A stretch of DNA of 17,197 nucleotides, from NCBI GenBank assembly GCA_023231265.1, contig JALNVT010000030.1, positions 1 to 17,197 of the forward strand, given 5' to 3'. The position numbers were made by a program, and so were the translations under genes. This stretch comes from Sphaerochaetaceae bacterium (lineage in GTDB: Bacteria; Spirochaetota; Spirochaetia; Sphaerochaetales; Sphaerochaetaceae). Shown in pieces: positions 6,513-13,451 of the stretch; position 1 is the first letter of the stretch, and each line of letters opens with the position of its first letter. The notes beneath the pieces are model-generated. The model did not search any database. It was not told the origin of the DNA and saw nothing but the letters and a program-made list of their open reading frames with translations.

Positions 6513-8867
6513 ATGAGTGCAAATAATTATAAGATTGATGGCAATATTGTCACATTCAAGAGTGTTAGGATATCTGTAATTACAGATAGATTGATTAGAT
6601 TTGAGTATTCCAAAGATAAAAAATTTATTGATGATAAATCAATGATGGCAGTGAACAGAGATTACAAGAAGGTTGATTTTACTGTCGAAGAAAAGGATGG
6701 ATATTTAAATCTTTACACAGATGAGCTTATCGTGGAATGTGATGGCTATAAATTCAGTGAAACAGGATTGTTTGTAGCACTTAAGAAGCCAATTCTTGAA
6801 AATGGCCACAAATGGTTCTATGGAGAAGATGTTGTTACTTTTGGAGGAACTGCCAGAACTCTTGATGATGTAGATGGTGAGTGTGAATTGGAGCCAGGAT
6901 TGTTCTCACAATCGGGATATTCTGTCATTGATGATTCAAAGACAATGCTTCTAACTGATGATGGTTTTGTAAAACCTAGAACTGGTGGGAATGAAGATCT
7001 GTACTTCTTTGGCTATGGCAGAGATTTTAAAGCAGGTTTGAAAGATTTCTACGAATTGAGTGGTAAGACTCCTCTGATTCCACGCTACGCTCTTGGTAAC
7101 TGGTGGAGCCGATATTATAAATACACTCAAGAATCTTATTTGGCACTCATGAATGAATTCACAGACCATGATGTTCCTCTATCTGTCTCTGTAATAGATA
7201 TGGATTGGCACTATGTAGATCTTCCTAAAAAGTTCGGCAGTGGTTGGACTGGTTATTCTTGGAATAAAGACTTCTTTCCTGATCCAAAGGGCTTTTTAGC
7301 AGAGTTGAAGAGAAGAGGTTTGAAGGTAACAGTCAATGAGCATCCTGCAGATGGAATAAAGTCCTTTGAAGTCAATTATGAAAAAATGGCTGAGAGCATG
7401 GGAATTGATCCTAAAACTGAACAGACTGTGCTTTTTGATGCAAGCAGCAGACAATATCTTGATGCACTTCAAGAGAACATATTGGGCCCTCTAGAGGAAG
7501 ATGGTATTGATTTCTGGTGGATTGATTGGCAGCAGGGCTCTTTCTCAAAGATTGAAGGACTTGATCCATTGCTTGTGTTGAACATAACAAGATTCAATGC
7601 AAATAAAAAAGGAAACAACAGGCCATTGATATTCTCAAGATATGCAGGACCTGGCTCTCATAGATATCCAATTGGATTCTCTGGTGATACACACATCACT
7701 TGGGATAGCCTAAAATTCCAACCTAAGTTCACCTCAACAGCGTCAAATATAGGATTTGGATGGTGGTCTCATGATATTGGTGGTCACATGCTAGGAATAA
7801 AAGATAATGATTTGGAAATCAGATGGTATCAGTTGGGAGTGTTCTCACCAATAAACAGACTTCATTGCTCAAACAGTTTGTTTACAAGTAAGGAACCTTG
7901 GAGATATGAAAAAAACACATCCAGAATAATGTGTGAGTATTTAAGAATAAGACATCAATTGATACCTTATCTATATACAATGGCTTACAGAGCATTTAAA
8001 GAAGATACTCCTCTTGTACTTCCTATGTATCATGTAAATCCCGATGAAGCAGAAGCATATAAAGTTGAAACTGAGTACTATTTTGGAGATAATATGATTG
8101 TATCTCCAATTGTAACTCCTCAGATTGATAAACTTCTTATGGGTAAAGCTAAGGTCTATCTCCCAGAAGGTAAGTATTATGATTTCTTTTCATCAAGAAG
8201 ATATGAGGGAGGAAGAACTACATTCATGTACAGGTCTCTAGAAGAGCTGCCAATTCTTATAAAGATGGGTGATATCATCCCTCTTACAGATGAAAAGATA
8301 GCTGATATTAATCCTAAGAATCTAACATTCAAAGTTTACATGGGTTCCAATGGCACTTTTGATCTTTATGAGGATGACAACATGAGCTCCAATTATGAGA
8401 GAGGTATCAATGCAACAACTCTAGTGGAGAATAACTTTGATAAGAAATATTTCAGAATCAACAAAGTTCAGGGAGATCGATCTCTTGTACCTGAAAAAAG
8501 AAATTACACAGTGGTATTTGTTGGAATTGCTGAGTGTGATTTAAGTGTGAAGGTGGATGAATGTGATGCTAAATTTGAATCATCTTATGATGACAAGAAA
8601 AAAGAGCTGTGCATGACAGTGAAAGGCGTTTCAACTGCATCTGATGTTGAGGTTTATTTTGATGAATCATTGAGTCTGATTCAGAGAGATAAAAAAACTG
8701 ACCTATTTGATCTTCTTGATAAATATGAAATCTCTATTGAACTTAAAGATTCCTTGTTCGGAGCATTTAATGAGAATTCAATTATCAAAACAGTGAGCAC
8801 TCTTGCTTCCTTAGAAATTGATAAAGATATTTTTGATAGCATAAATGAAATAATTTTATGTGATTAA
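6513..8867 (+). CDS. Glycoside hydrolase family 31 (alpha-glycosidase)
   Basis: GH31 enzyme, 784 aa, without a signal peptide, so it should act in the cytoplasm on imported alpha-linked oligosaccharides. An N-terminal beta-sandwich (about 1-185) precedes the (beta/alpha)8 barrel. Recognisable barrel motifs are GNWWSRYYKYT near 195, SVIDMDWHYVD near 227, the nucleophile motif FWWIDWQQG with Asp338, SRYAGPGSHRYPIGFSGD with probable acid/base Asp392, and GFGWWSHDIGGH near 414. C-terminal beta domains include a proximal EYYFGDNMIVSPI segment. After about residue 720 comes an apparently helical tail. The usual alpha-glucosidase signature around the nucleophile is WxDMNE, so WIDWQQG marks a divergent subgroup and the exact substrate cannot be assumed to be a glucoside. 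AAAGGAG before the ATG and only 14 bases after the regulator make it the last gene of the sugar locus. Confidence 0.92.
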   Translation: MSANNYKIDGNIVTFKSVRISVITDRLIRFEYSKDKKFIDDKSMMAVNRDYKKVDFTVEEKDGYLNLYTDELIVECDGYKFSETGLFVALKKPILENGHKWFYGEDVVTFGGTARTLDDVDGECELEPGLFSQSGYSVIDDSKTMLLTDDGFVKPRTGGNEDLYFFGYGRDFKAGLKDFYELSGKTPLIPRYALGNWWSRYYKYTQESYLALMNEFTDHDVPLSVSVIDMDWHYVDLPKKFGSGWTGYSWNKDFFPDPKGFLAELKRRGLKVTVNEHPADGIKSFEVNYEKMAESMGIDPKTEQTVLFDASSRQYLDALQENILGPLEEDGIDFWWIDWQQGSFSKIEGLDPLLVLNITRFNANKKGNNRPLIFSRYAGPGSHRYPIGFSGDTHITWDSLKFQPKFTSTASNIGFGWWSHDIGGHMLGIKDNDLEIRWYQLGVFSPINRLHCSNSLFTSKEPWRYEKNTSRIMCEYLRIRHQLIPYLYTMAYRAFKEDTPLVLPMYHVNPDEAEAYKVETEYYFGDNMIVSPIVTPQIDKLLMGKAKVYLPEGKYYDFFSSRRYEGGRTTFMYRSLEELPILIKMGDIIPLTDEKIADINPKNLTFKVYMGSNGTFDLYEDDNMSSNYERGINATTLVENNFDKKYFRINKVQGDRSLVPEKRNYTVVFVGIAECDLSVKVDECDAKFESSYDDKKKELCMTVKGVSTASDVEVYFDESLSLIQRDKKTDLFDLLDKYEISIELKDSLFGAFNENSIIKTVSTLASLEIDKDIFDSINEIILCD

Positions 8868-8878
8868 GTCAGAATATT

Positions 8879-8911
8879 GGAACCTTCTTCTTTTGAAGAG
8901 AAGGAGGTTCC
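8879..8911. terminator. Hairpin between convergent GH31 and pflA genes
   Basis: GGAACCTTCTTCTT can pair with the facing arm ending in AAGGAGGTTCC over 14 positions (two wobble pairs) around the loop TTGAA. It lies in the 58-base gap between two convergent genes, where a shared bidirectional terminator is expected. Neither flank has a good T-run, so termination may be weak or Rho-assisted, or the hairpin may mainly protect 3' ends. Confidence 0.5.
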
Positions 8912-8925
8912 ATATCTCAGAAAAA

Positions 8926-9675
8926 TTAGACAGTCTTGTTATTTCTTAAATCAGAAATAGTTTTGGCTATCAAATTTCTTGCTCTTATTGCTTCTTCCTT
9001 ACTGGCTTCTCTGACTCCTTCAAGAGGATATTTCATCCCAAGACTTTCGTACTTGTTTACTCCCATTGTGTGGTAGGGAAGAACATCCAAACTTCTGACA
9101 CTTTTATAAGGCGCTATTAGCTTTGCAAGATTTACAAGCTGCTCATCATTCATTGTGATTCCAGGAACAAGAACATGTCTTATTTGAATGTTCACATTTC
9201 TTTCATCCATGAATGATAAGAACTCCAGAGGAAAAAGTTGATTTGAATTGGTCAGGTCTTTATATCCATCAGGATCACTGTGTTTTATATCAAGCATGAT
9301 CAAATCACAGACAGAAGCTAATTTTGCAAGTAATGGCTTGTTGTTTTCATTTATAGCAATTCCACCTGATGTATCAAGACATGTATTGATACCACGCTCC
9401 TTTGCCTTGGTGAAAAGTTCAACAAGAAATGCTAACTGAAGAAGAGGCTCTCCTCCAGTCGCAGTTATCCCACCATTTTTGTAGAATGCTTCGTTTCTTT
9501 TATAATCATCAAGGATTTCATCCTCTGTCTTTTCTATTCCTGCATTTGTCTCCCAAGAGTCGGGATTATGGCAGAATTTACAACGCATTGGGCATCCTTG
9601 GAAAAAAACTACATATCTAATTCCTGGTCCATCAACAGTTCCGAAAGTTTCTAGAGAATGAAATCGTCCTATCAT
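8926..9675 (-). CDS. pflA: Pyruvate formate-lyase activating enzyme (radical SAM)
   Basis: Radical-SAM activase, 249 aa, which uses S-adenosylmethionine and a [4Fe-4S] cluster to abstract a hydrogen from the glycine of pyruvate formate-lyase. The cluster cysteines are C28, C32 and C35 in GCPMRCKFCHNP (CxxxCxxC), and the SAM-binding GGEP is at 74-77. The C-terminal DVLPYHTMGVNKYESLGM segment is typical of PflA. The length matches E. coli PflA (about 246 aa), and there is no ferredoxin insert as seen in activases of other glycyl radical enzymes. It starts one base after the stop of the glycyl-radical domain gene with only a weak AAGG upstream, so translation is probably coupled. This gene is third in the pfl operon, next to its expected substrate. 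Confidence 0.95.
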   Translation of the reverse strand: MIGRFHSLETFGTVDGPGIRYVVFFQGCPMRCKFCHNPDSWETNAGIEKTEDEILDDYKRNEAFYKNGGITATGGEPLLQLAFLVELFTKAKERGINTCLDTSGGIAINENNKPLLAKLASVCDLIMLDIKHSDPDGYKDLTNSNQLFPLEFLSFMDERNVNIQIRHVLVPGITMNDEQLVNLAKLIAPYKSVRSLDVLPYHTMGVNKYESLGMKYPLEGVREASKEEAIRARNLIAKTISDLRNNKTV

Positions 9676-9676
9676 A

Positions 9677-9925
9677 TTATATTGCCTTATGGAATGTTCT
9701 GCTGATTACCTCATCCTGCTGCTCTTTAGTCAGCTTTACAAAGTTTACAGCATATCCACTGACCCTTATTGTCAGCTGAGGGTACTTCTCTGGATGTTTC
9801 TGGGCATCCATCAAAGTCTCTCTATTGAAAACATTTACATTCAGATGATGTCCACCTTTTGAAGCATAACCATCTAAAAGTCCAACTAAATTATCTATCT
9901 GTTCATTTGAAATATTGCTATCCAT
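9677..9925 (-). CDS. Separate glycyl-radical domain of pyruvate formate-lyase
   Basis: This 82-aa protein corresponds to the C-terminal glycyl-radical domain of pyruvate formate-lyase. It contains NLVGLLDGY, GGHHLNVNVFNRETL, the HPEKYPQLTIRVSGYAV segment with the radical glycine Gly57, and the C-terminal KLTKEQQDEVISRTFH. These elements normally end a PFL chain of about 760 aa. Here they are a free-standing gene 13 bases after the stop of the 681-aa core; the two together (763 aa) match a full PFL. It resembles the autonomous glycyl radical cofactor GrcA/YfiD in its radical domain but lacks GrcA's roughly 45-residue unrelated N-terminal part and instead keeps the PFL linker helix. Since the neighbouring core has no glycyl domain, I infer it is an obligatory second subunit, not a spare part. 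A strong ribosome-binding site precedes the ATG. Confidence 0.93.
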   Translation of the reverse strand: MDSNISNEQIDNLVGLLDGYASKGGHHLNVNVFNRETLMDAQKHPEKYPQLTIRVSGYAVNFVKLTKEQQDEVISRTFHKAI

Positions 9926-9931
9926 ATTTTA

Positions 9932-9936
9932 CTCCT
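9932..9936 (-). promoter_or_regulatory. Ribosome-binding site of the glycyl-radical domain gene
   Basis: On the minus strand the junction reads TAA (stop of the PFL core), TTAGGAG, TAAAAT, ATG. AGGAG sits six bases before the ATG, an ideal spacing. The TAA in TAAAAT is in frame with the new ATG and blocks upstream extension in that frame, while the core has its own stop in a frame offset by one. This fixes the start and shows that two proteins are made. Confidence 0.85.
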
Positions 9937-9938
9937 AA

Positions 9939-11984
9939 TTAATTGATGTTGCAGGCTGCACAGCCTTCATCAAGATCTATAATCAATCCACCTTTACCCA
10001 AAGCATCAGGTATGATTGAGAATGTATTTGAAATTCCATCTTGAGCTTCGCTGAAAGGAATCTTTGCTACACTACTTAGAGATGCTACTGCTCCCTTGGA
10101 ATCTCTTCCATGCATAGGATTTGCTCCTGGTGCAAAAGGTTGACCAGCTTTTCTTCCATCAGGAGTGTTTCCTGTTGCATTACCATAAACAACATTTGAT
10201 GTGATTGTCAAAAGGGAAGTGGTAGCCACACTGTTGCGGTAGGTTGGATGTTTTCTGATGGCCTTCATAAAGCGTCTTACAATATCTGAAGCTATCTTAT
10301 CAACACCATCATCATCATTACCAAACTTAGGGAACTGTCCTTCTACTTCGAAATCTGTTGCAATACCATCTTCATCTCTGATTACCTTAACTTTTGCAAA
10401 TTTAATAGCAGAAAGTGAATCAGCTACAACTGATAGTCCAGCAATTCCTGTAGCGAACCATCTGTGAACCTCTTTATCGTGAAGAGCCATCTGAATTCTT
10501 TCGTAGCTATATTTATCATGCATTGTGTGTATTATGTTCAATGTATTTACATAGACACCAGCCAACCATTCCATCATATCAACAAATCTTTCCATAACCT
10601 CATCGTAATTAAGATATTCCGATGTTATAGCTTGATATTTTGGTCCAACTTGAACTCTGGTCTTCTCATCAATACCACCGTTGATTGCATATAACAAACA
10701 CTTTGCAAGGTTTGCTCTAGCACCAAAGAACTGCATTTCTTTACCAATACGCATTGAAGATACACAGCAAGCAATTCCATAATCATCACCATGAGTCACT
10801 CTCATGATATCATCATTTTCATACTGAATCGATGAACTCTCTATTGAAACCTTTGCACAGAATCTTTTGAATCCCATAGGTAACTTTGTTGACCAAAGAA
10901 CAGTAAGATTTGGTTCTGGTGCAGTACCAATATTTGAAAGAGTATGAAGGTATCTGAAGCTCATCTTTGTTACAAGAGGTCTGCCATCGATTCCAATACC
11001 ACCAATAGATTCTGTTACCCAAGTAGGATCTCCTGAGAATAAATCATTGTATTCAGGTGTTCTAGCAAATTTAACAAGTCTCAATTTCATGATGAAATGA
11101 TCAATGAACTCTTGAATTTCTTTCTCTGTATATGTACCTTCTTTTAAATCTCTCTGAGAGTAAATATCTAAGAAAGTTGAAGTTCTACCAAGACTCATTG
11201 CAGCACCATTCTGTTCTTTTACAGATGCAAGATAACCAAAATAAAGCCACTGAATAGCTTCTTTAACATCATTTGCAGGTCTTGAAATATCAAAACCATA
11301 AGTGCTACCAAGTTCTTTTAATTCCTTGAGAGCTCTTATCTGCTCTGATAATTCCTCTCTATCTCTGATTGTTTTATCATCCATGATAGAAGAAGTGGAA
11401 TCTTTTTGGTTCAATTTATCTTCAATTAGTTTATCAATACCATATAGTGCAACACGACGATAGTCGCCAATTATTCGACCACGACCATAAGCATCAGGAA
11501 GACCTGTTATGATATGGTTTGATCTACATTTTCTCATTTCTGATGTATAAACATCAAATACAGCATCATTGTGAGTTTTCCTGTAATCAGTGAAAATATG
11601 TTTTACATTATCATCAATCTTGTAGCCATTCTCACTCAAAGCCTTTTCAGCCATTTTGATACCACCATTAGGTTGGAGAGATCGTTTGAATGGTTTGTCA
11701 GTTTGGAAACCAACAATAGTTTCCTTATCTTTGTTGAGATATCCTGCATCATGACTTGTAATTGTAGATACAATCTTTGTATCCATATCAAGAACTCCGC
11801 CTTTAGCACGTTCTTGTTCTGTTAGACTCATAACCTGAGTCCAGAGTTCTGTTGTATTCTGTGTAGGTCCTTCAAGAAATTGATCATCACCTTCATAGGG
11901 TGTGTAGTTCTCTTGAATGAAGTCTCTTACATTGACCTCTTCTTTCCAAATGTATCCATTAAATGATCTCCAACTAGAGTCCAT
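9939..11984 (-). CDS. pflB: Pyruvate formate-lyase catalytic core, lacking the glycyl-radical domain
   Basis: Formate C-acetyltransferase core, 681 aa, which converts pyruvate and CoA to acetyl-CoA and formate in anaerobic sugar fermentation. The N-terminus (WRSFNGYIWKEEVNVRDFI), the LDMDTKIVSTITSH and QTDKPFKRSLQPNGGIKMAE segments, the active-site pair C406-C407 in GIACCVSSMRIGKEMQFFGAR and GNTPDGRKAGQPFAPGANPMHGRD near 605 are typical PFL. It stops after IPDALGK, just where a normal PFL would continue into the linker and the RVSGY domain; that part is encoded by the next gene. In its place the chain ends with a 17-residue tail, residues 665-681, containing CAAC (C675, C678). AAGGAG five bases before the ATG supports the start. 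First gene of the pflB / glycyl domain / pflA operon, preceded by a leader with several palindromes. Confidence 0.94.
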   Translation of the reverse strand: MDSSWRSFNGYIWKEEVNVRDFIQENYTPYEGDDQFLEGPTQNTTELWTQVMSLTEQERAKGGVLDMDTKIVSTITSHDAGYLNKDKETIVGFQTDKPFKRSLQPNGGIKMAEKALSENGYKIDDNVKHIFTDYRKTHNDAVFDVYTSEMRKCRSNHIITGLPDAYGRGRIIGDYRRVALYGIDKLIEDKLNQKDSTSSIMDDKTIRDREELSEQIRALKELKELGSTYGFDISRPANDVKEAIQWLYFGYLASVKEQNGAAMSLGRTSTFLDIYSQRDLKEGTYTEKEIQEFIDHFIMKLRLVKFARTPEYNDLFSGDPTWVTESIGGIGIDGRPLVTKMSFRYLHTLSNIGTAPEPNLTVLWSTKLPMGFKRFCAKVSIESSSIQYENDDIMRVTHGDDYGIACCVSSMRIGKEMQFFGARANLAKCLLYAINGGIDEKTRVQVGPKYQAITSEYLNYDEVMERFVDMMEWLAGVYVNTLNIIHTMHDKYSYERIQMALHDKEVHRWFATGIAGLSVVADSLSAIKFAKVKVIRDEDGIATDFEVEGQFPKFGNDDDGVDKIASDIVRRFMKAIRKHPTYRNSVATTSLLTITSNVVYGNATGNTPDGRKAGQPFAPGANPMHGRDSKGAVASLSSVAKIPFSEAQDGISNTFSIIPDALGKGGLIIDLDEGCAACNIN

Positions 11985-12030
11985 TGTAGCTCCTTAGCAG
12001 TTACTGCCTGCATTCTGTTGAAATTTATAT

Positions 12031-12048
12031 CTTTTACTTTAGTAAAAG
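12031..12048. repeat. Palindrome CTTTTACT-TT-AGTAAAAG in the pfl leader
   Basis: Perfect 8-base arms separated by TT lie 47-64 bases upstream of the pflB start. A second palindrome is only one base further upstream (12050-12064), and a small third one, GCAGTTACTGC at 11997-12007, lies next to the ribosome-binding site. The tight cluster suggests an operator or a structured leader RNA regulating pflB. The factor is unknown; no T-run follows the arms, so this is not a terminator. Confidence 0.45.
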
Positions 12049-12049
12049 C

Positions 12050-12064
12050 CATCTCTGTGAGATG
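12050..12064. repeat. Palindrome CATCTC-TGT-GAGATG in the pfl leader
   Basis: Perfect 6-base arms around TGT, directly adjacent to the CTTTTACT palindrome. As RNA on the minus strand it would form a short hairpin immediately upstream of a second hairpin. I could not identify a convincing -35/-10 pair for pflB between here and the preceding gene's terminator (12065-12217), so whether the palindromes lie in the promoter or in the leader is open. Confidence 0.4.
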
Positions 12065-12183
12065 ATTTTCTTGTCTTTAACTTAAATTCATATCCAATGT
12101 ATAGGAAATGAAGAACCTTGTCTGTTGCATTTGACACAAACTGGCATAAATAGGCCATCTTTTTTATTAAATCTGTGTAAGTT

Positions 12184-12202
12184 TTGCTTACGCCATTAAC
12201 AA
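12184..12202. promoter_or_regulatory. Rex-like inverted repeat upstream of pflB
   Basis: TTGCTTA and TTAACAA flank the five bases CGCCA. The redox repressor Rex binds TTGTTAA-N4-TTAACAA and controls fermentation genes, including pfl, in several bacteria. Here one half-site is exact, the other differs at two positions, and the spacer is one base too long. It lies about 200 bases upstream of pflB. Weak candidate. Confidence 0.15.
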
Positions 12203-12217
12203 TCATTGAACATGCAT

Positions 12218-12248
12218 AAAAAAGGAGCAAACAATCAGTTTGCTCCTT
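12218..12248 (-). terminator. Intrinsic terminator after the YhaM-type gene
   Basis: On the minus strand AAGGAGCAAAC, loop TGATT, GTTTGCTCCTT forms a perfect 11-base-pair stem that runs into six consecutive T (the last two of the stem plus four more). It starts 20 bases after the stop of the YhaM-type gene and separates it from the pfl operon. Confidence 0.85.
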
Positions 12249-12267
12249 GATAGAGCATGTTATAAAA

Positions 12268-13215
12268 TTACTCTACAGTTGTCTTTCTAAGATTGGTATC
12301 TAAAATCTTATGATATCCAACCCAGTTTCCTTCAGTGGTCTCTTTTTTAAGTGATTCCTTAATCGTCTCCATAGTTGCATCCACATTGTCGGCCATATTT
12401 AAAGCAAAAGCTTCTGCAAGTGCTGGCTTTTTAGGAGAACCATATTCAAGCTCTCCATGATGGGCGAGAATCATATGCTGCATTTCAAGTTTCAAATCAT
12501 AAGGGAATCCTTCAATCTCATCGGCTCTTCTACCAATCATCTCAGAACCCATAACAAGATGTCCCATCAGATTACCTTCTTCGGTATACTCATTTTCTGG
12601 CATAGGAGAGAGCTCTTTGGTCTTAGCTATGTCATGCATAATAGCACCTGTAATCAAAAGATCTCTGTTTAAAAAAGAATAATTCTTTGAAAAGAAATCA
12701 GCATTCTTGGTAACACTTAAAGTATGTTCTAAAAGTCCACCTCTGAAACCATGGTGAATGGAACGAGCTGCTGAATGGATTTTAAATTTCTCTGCAAACT
12801 CTTTGTCATCAACAAAGAAAGATGTGAGTAATTTGTTTAAATATTTGTTCTCAACAGAATCGATGAAAGATAGAAGCTGTTTGAACATCTCTTCAATATC
12901 ATATTCTGATGAAAGCATGTAATCTTCAATCGAATATGTATTATCATTTGCAACTGTAGCTCGTGAAAGATTTAGTTCTAGTGAACCATTGTAGGACTGA
13001 ACTTCACCCATCAAGCTTACGTAATCCATTGTACCAAAATCATCTACTGAGTAGTTATCTGTATTCCAGATCTTACCATCGATCAATCCTGTTTTATCTT
13101 GTAATTTAACAATATCAAATTCTTTTCCGCTTTTTGTGGTTACTGTGAATCTTTTCTTACAAAGGTATACACCTTTGATTTTTTCGCCTTCTTTGAAGGT
13201 ATCAATATATCTCAT
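12268..13215 (-). CDS. yhaM: YhaM-type 3'-5' exoribonuclease (OB fold + HD)
   Basis: Protein of 315 aa with the two-domain layout of YhaM/CBF1: an N-terminal OB-fold nucleic-acid-binding domain (about 12-95, including VKLQDKTGLIDGKIW and GEVQSYNGSLELNL) followed by a metal-dependent HD phosphohydrolase domain (about 140-290). The HD metal ligands are visible: H164 in LLEHTLSV, H194-D195 in IMHDIAK, H219 in MGHL, H252-H253 in ILAHHGELEYGSPKKP and D276 in NMADNVD. The length equals B. subtilis YhaM (314 aa). Family members trim RNA, and DNA in vitro, from the 3' end. GAGG seven bases before the ATG supports the start. It is a single gene with its own promoter candidate and terminator, functionally unrelated to the flanking metabolic genes as far as I can see. 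Confidence 0.88.
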   Translation of the reverse strand: MRYIDTFKEGEKIKGVYLCKKRFTVTTKSGKEFDIVKLQDKTGLIDGKIWNTDNYSVDDFGTMDYVSLMGEVQSYNGSLELNLSRATVANDNTYSIEDYMLSSEYDIEEMFKQLLSFIDSVENKYLNKLLTSFFVDDKEFAEKFKIHSAARSIHHGFRGGLLEHTLSVTKNADFFSKNYSFLNRDLLITGAIMHDIAKTKELSPMPENEYTEEGNLMGHLVMGSEMIGRRADEIEGFPYDLKLEMQHMILAHHGELEYGSPKKPALAEAFALNMADNVDATMETIKESLKKETTEGNWVGYHKILDTNLRKTTVE

Positions 13216-13311
13216 TATTCGTCCTCTATATAAATAGTGAGTACATAATAACTCAAAAGAAGATAAGGTAAAAGATGAAACAGTGAATTTGATTGAAACC
13301 TATATAGTTTA

Positions 13312-13341
13312 ATAATAAAATTGAGATTTACATAAAATCAA
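13312..13341 (-). promoter_or_regulatory. Candidate promoter of the YhaM-type gene
   Basis: On the minus strand TTGATT (13336-13341) and TATTAT (13312-13317) are 18 bases apart, predicting a start near 13305 and a leader of about 90 bases. The rest of the gap 13216-13395 is AT-rich and shows nothing gene-like. Confidence 0.35.
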
Positions 13342-13395
13342 CGTTTTGAATTGCCATTATTTTATTAATGTTTTGCTTATAATTATGTATTGCTC

Positions 13396-13429
13396 AAAAA
13401 AAAAATGATCTGAAATTAATCAGACCATT
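13396..13429 (-). terminator. Intrinsic terminator after the DAACS symporter gene
   Basis: On the minus strand AATGGTCTGA, loop TTAATT, TCAGATCATT forms a 10-base-pair stem (one G-T wobble) followed directly by a run of T continuing for eight bases beyond the stem. It lies about 20 bases after the symporter stop codon. Confidence 0.88.
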
Positions 13430-13451
13430 ATTTTGATACAGTTTAATGAAA

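Noticed and set aside
9677..9925. Calling the 82-aa protein GrcA (spare-part cofactor)
   Set aside because: It lacks GrcA's N-terminal region, keeps the PFL linker, and the adjacent core has no glycyl domain of its own to be repaired.
9677..11984. Assembly frameshift breaking an ordinary pflB
   Set aside because: Both frames have their own stop at the junction, the second gene has an ideal Shine-Dalgarno, and the core has a 17-residue tail not part of a normal PFL; a single indel cannot rejoin them.
12039..12230. Possible 63-aa minus-strand protein upstream of pflB
   Set aside because: It starts inside the intrinsic terminator of the YhaM-type gene, runs through the palindromes, has no recognisable domain and no convincing ribosome-binding site.
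13228..13256. Promoter-like TTGAGT-17-TTATAT just upstream of the YhaM-type gene
   Set aside because: The predicted start would leave the Shine-Dalgarno outside the transcript, so it cannot serve this gene.
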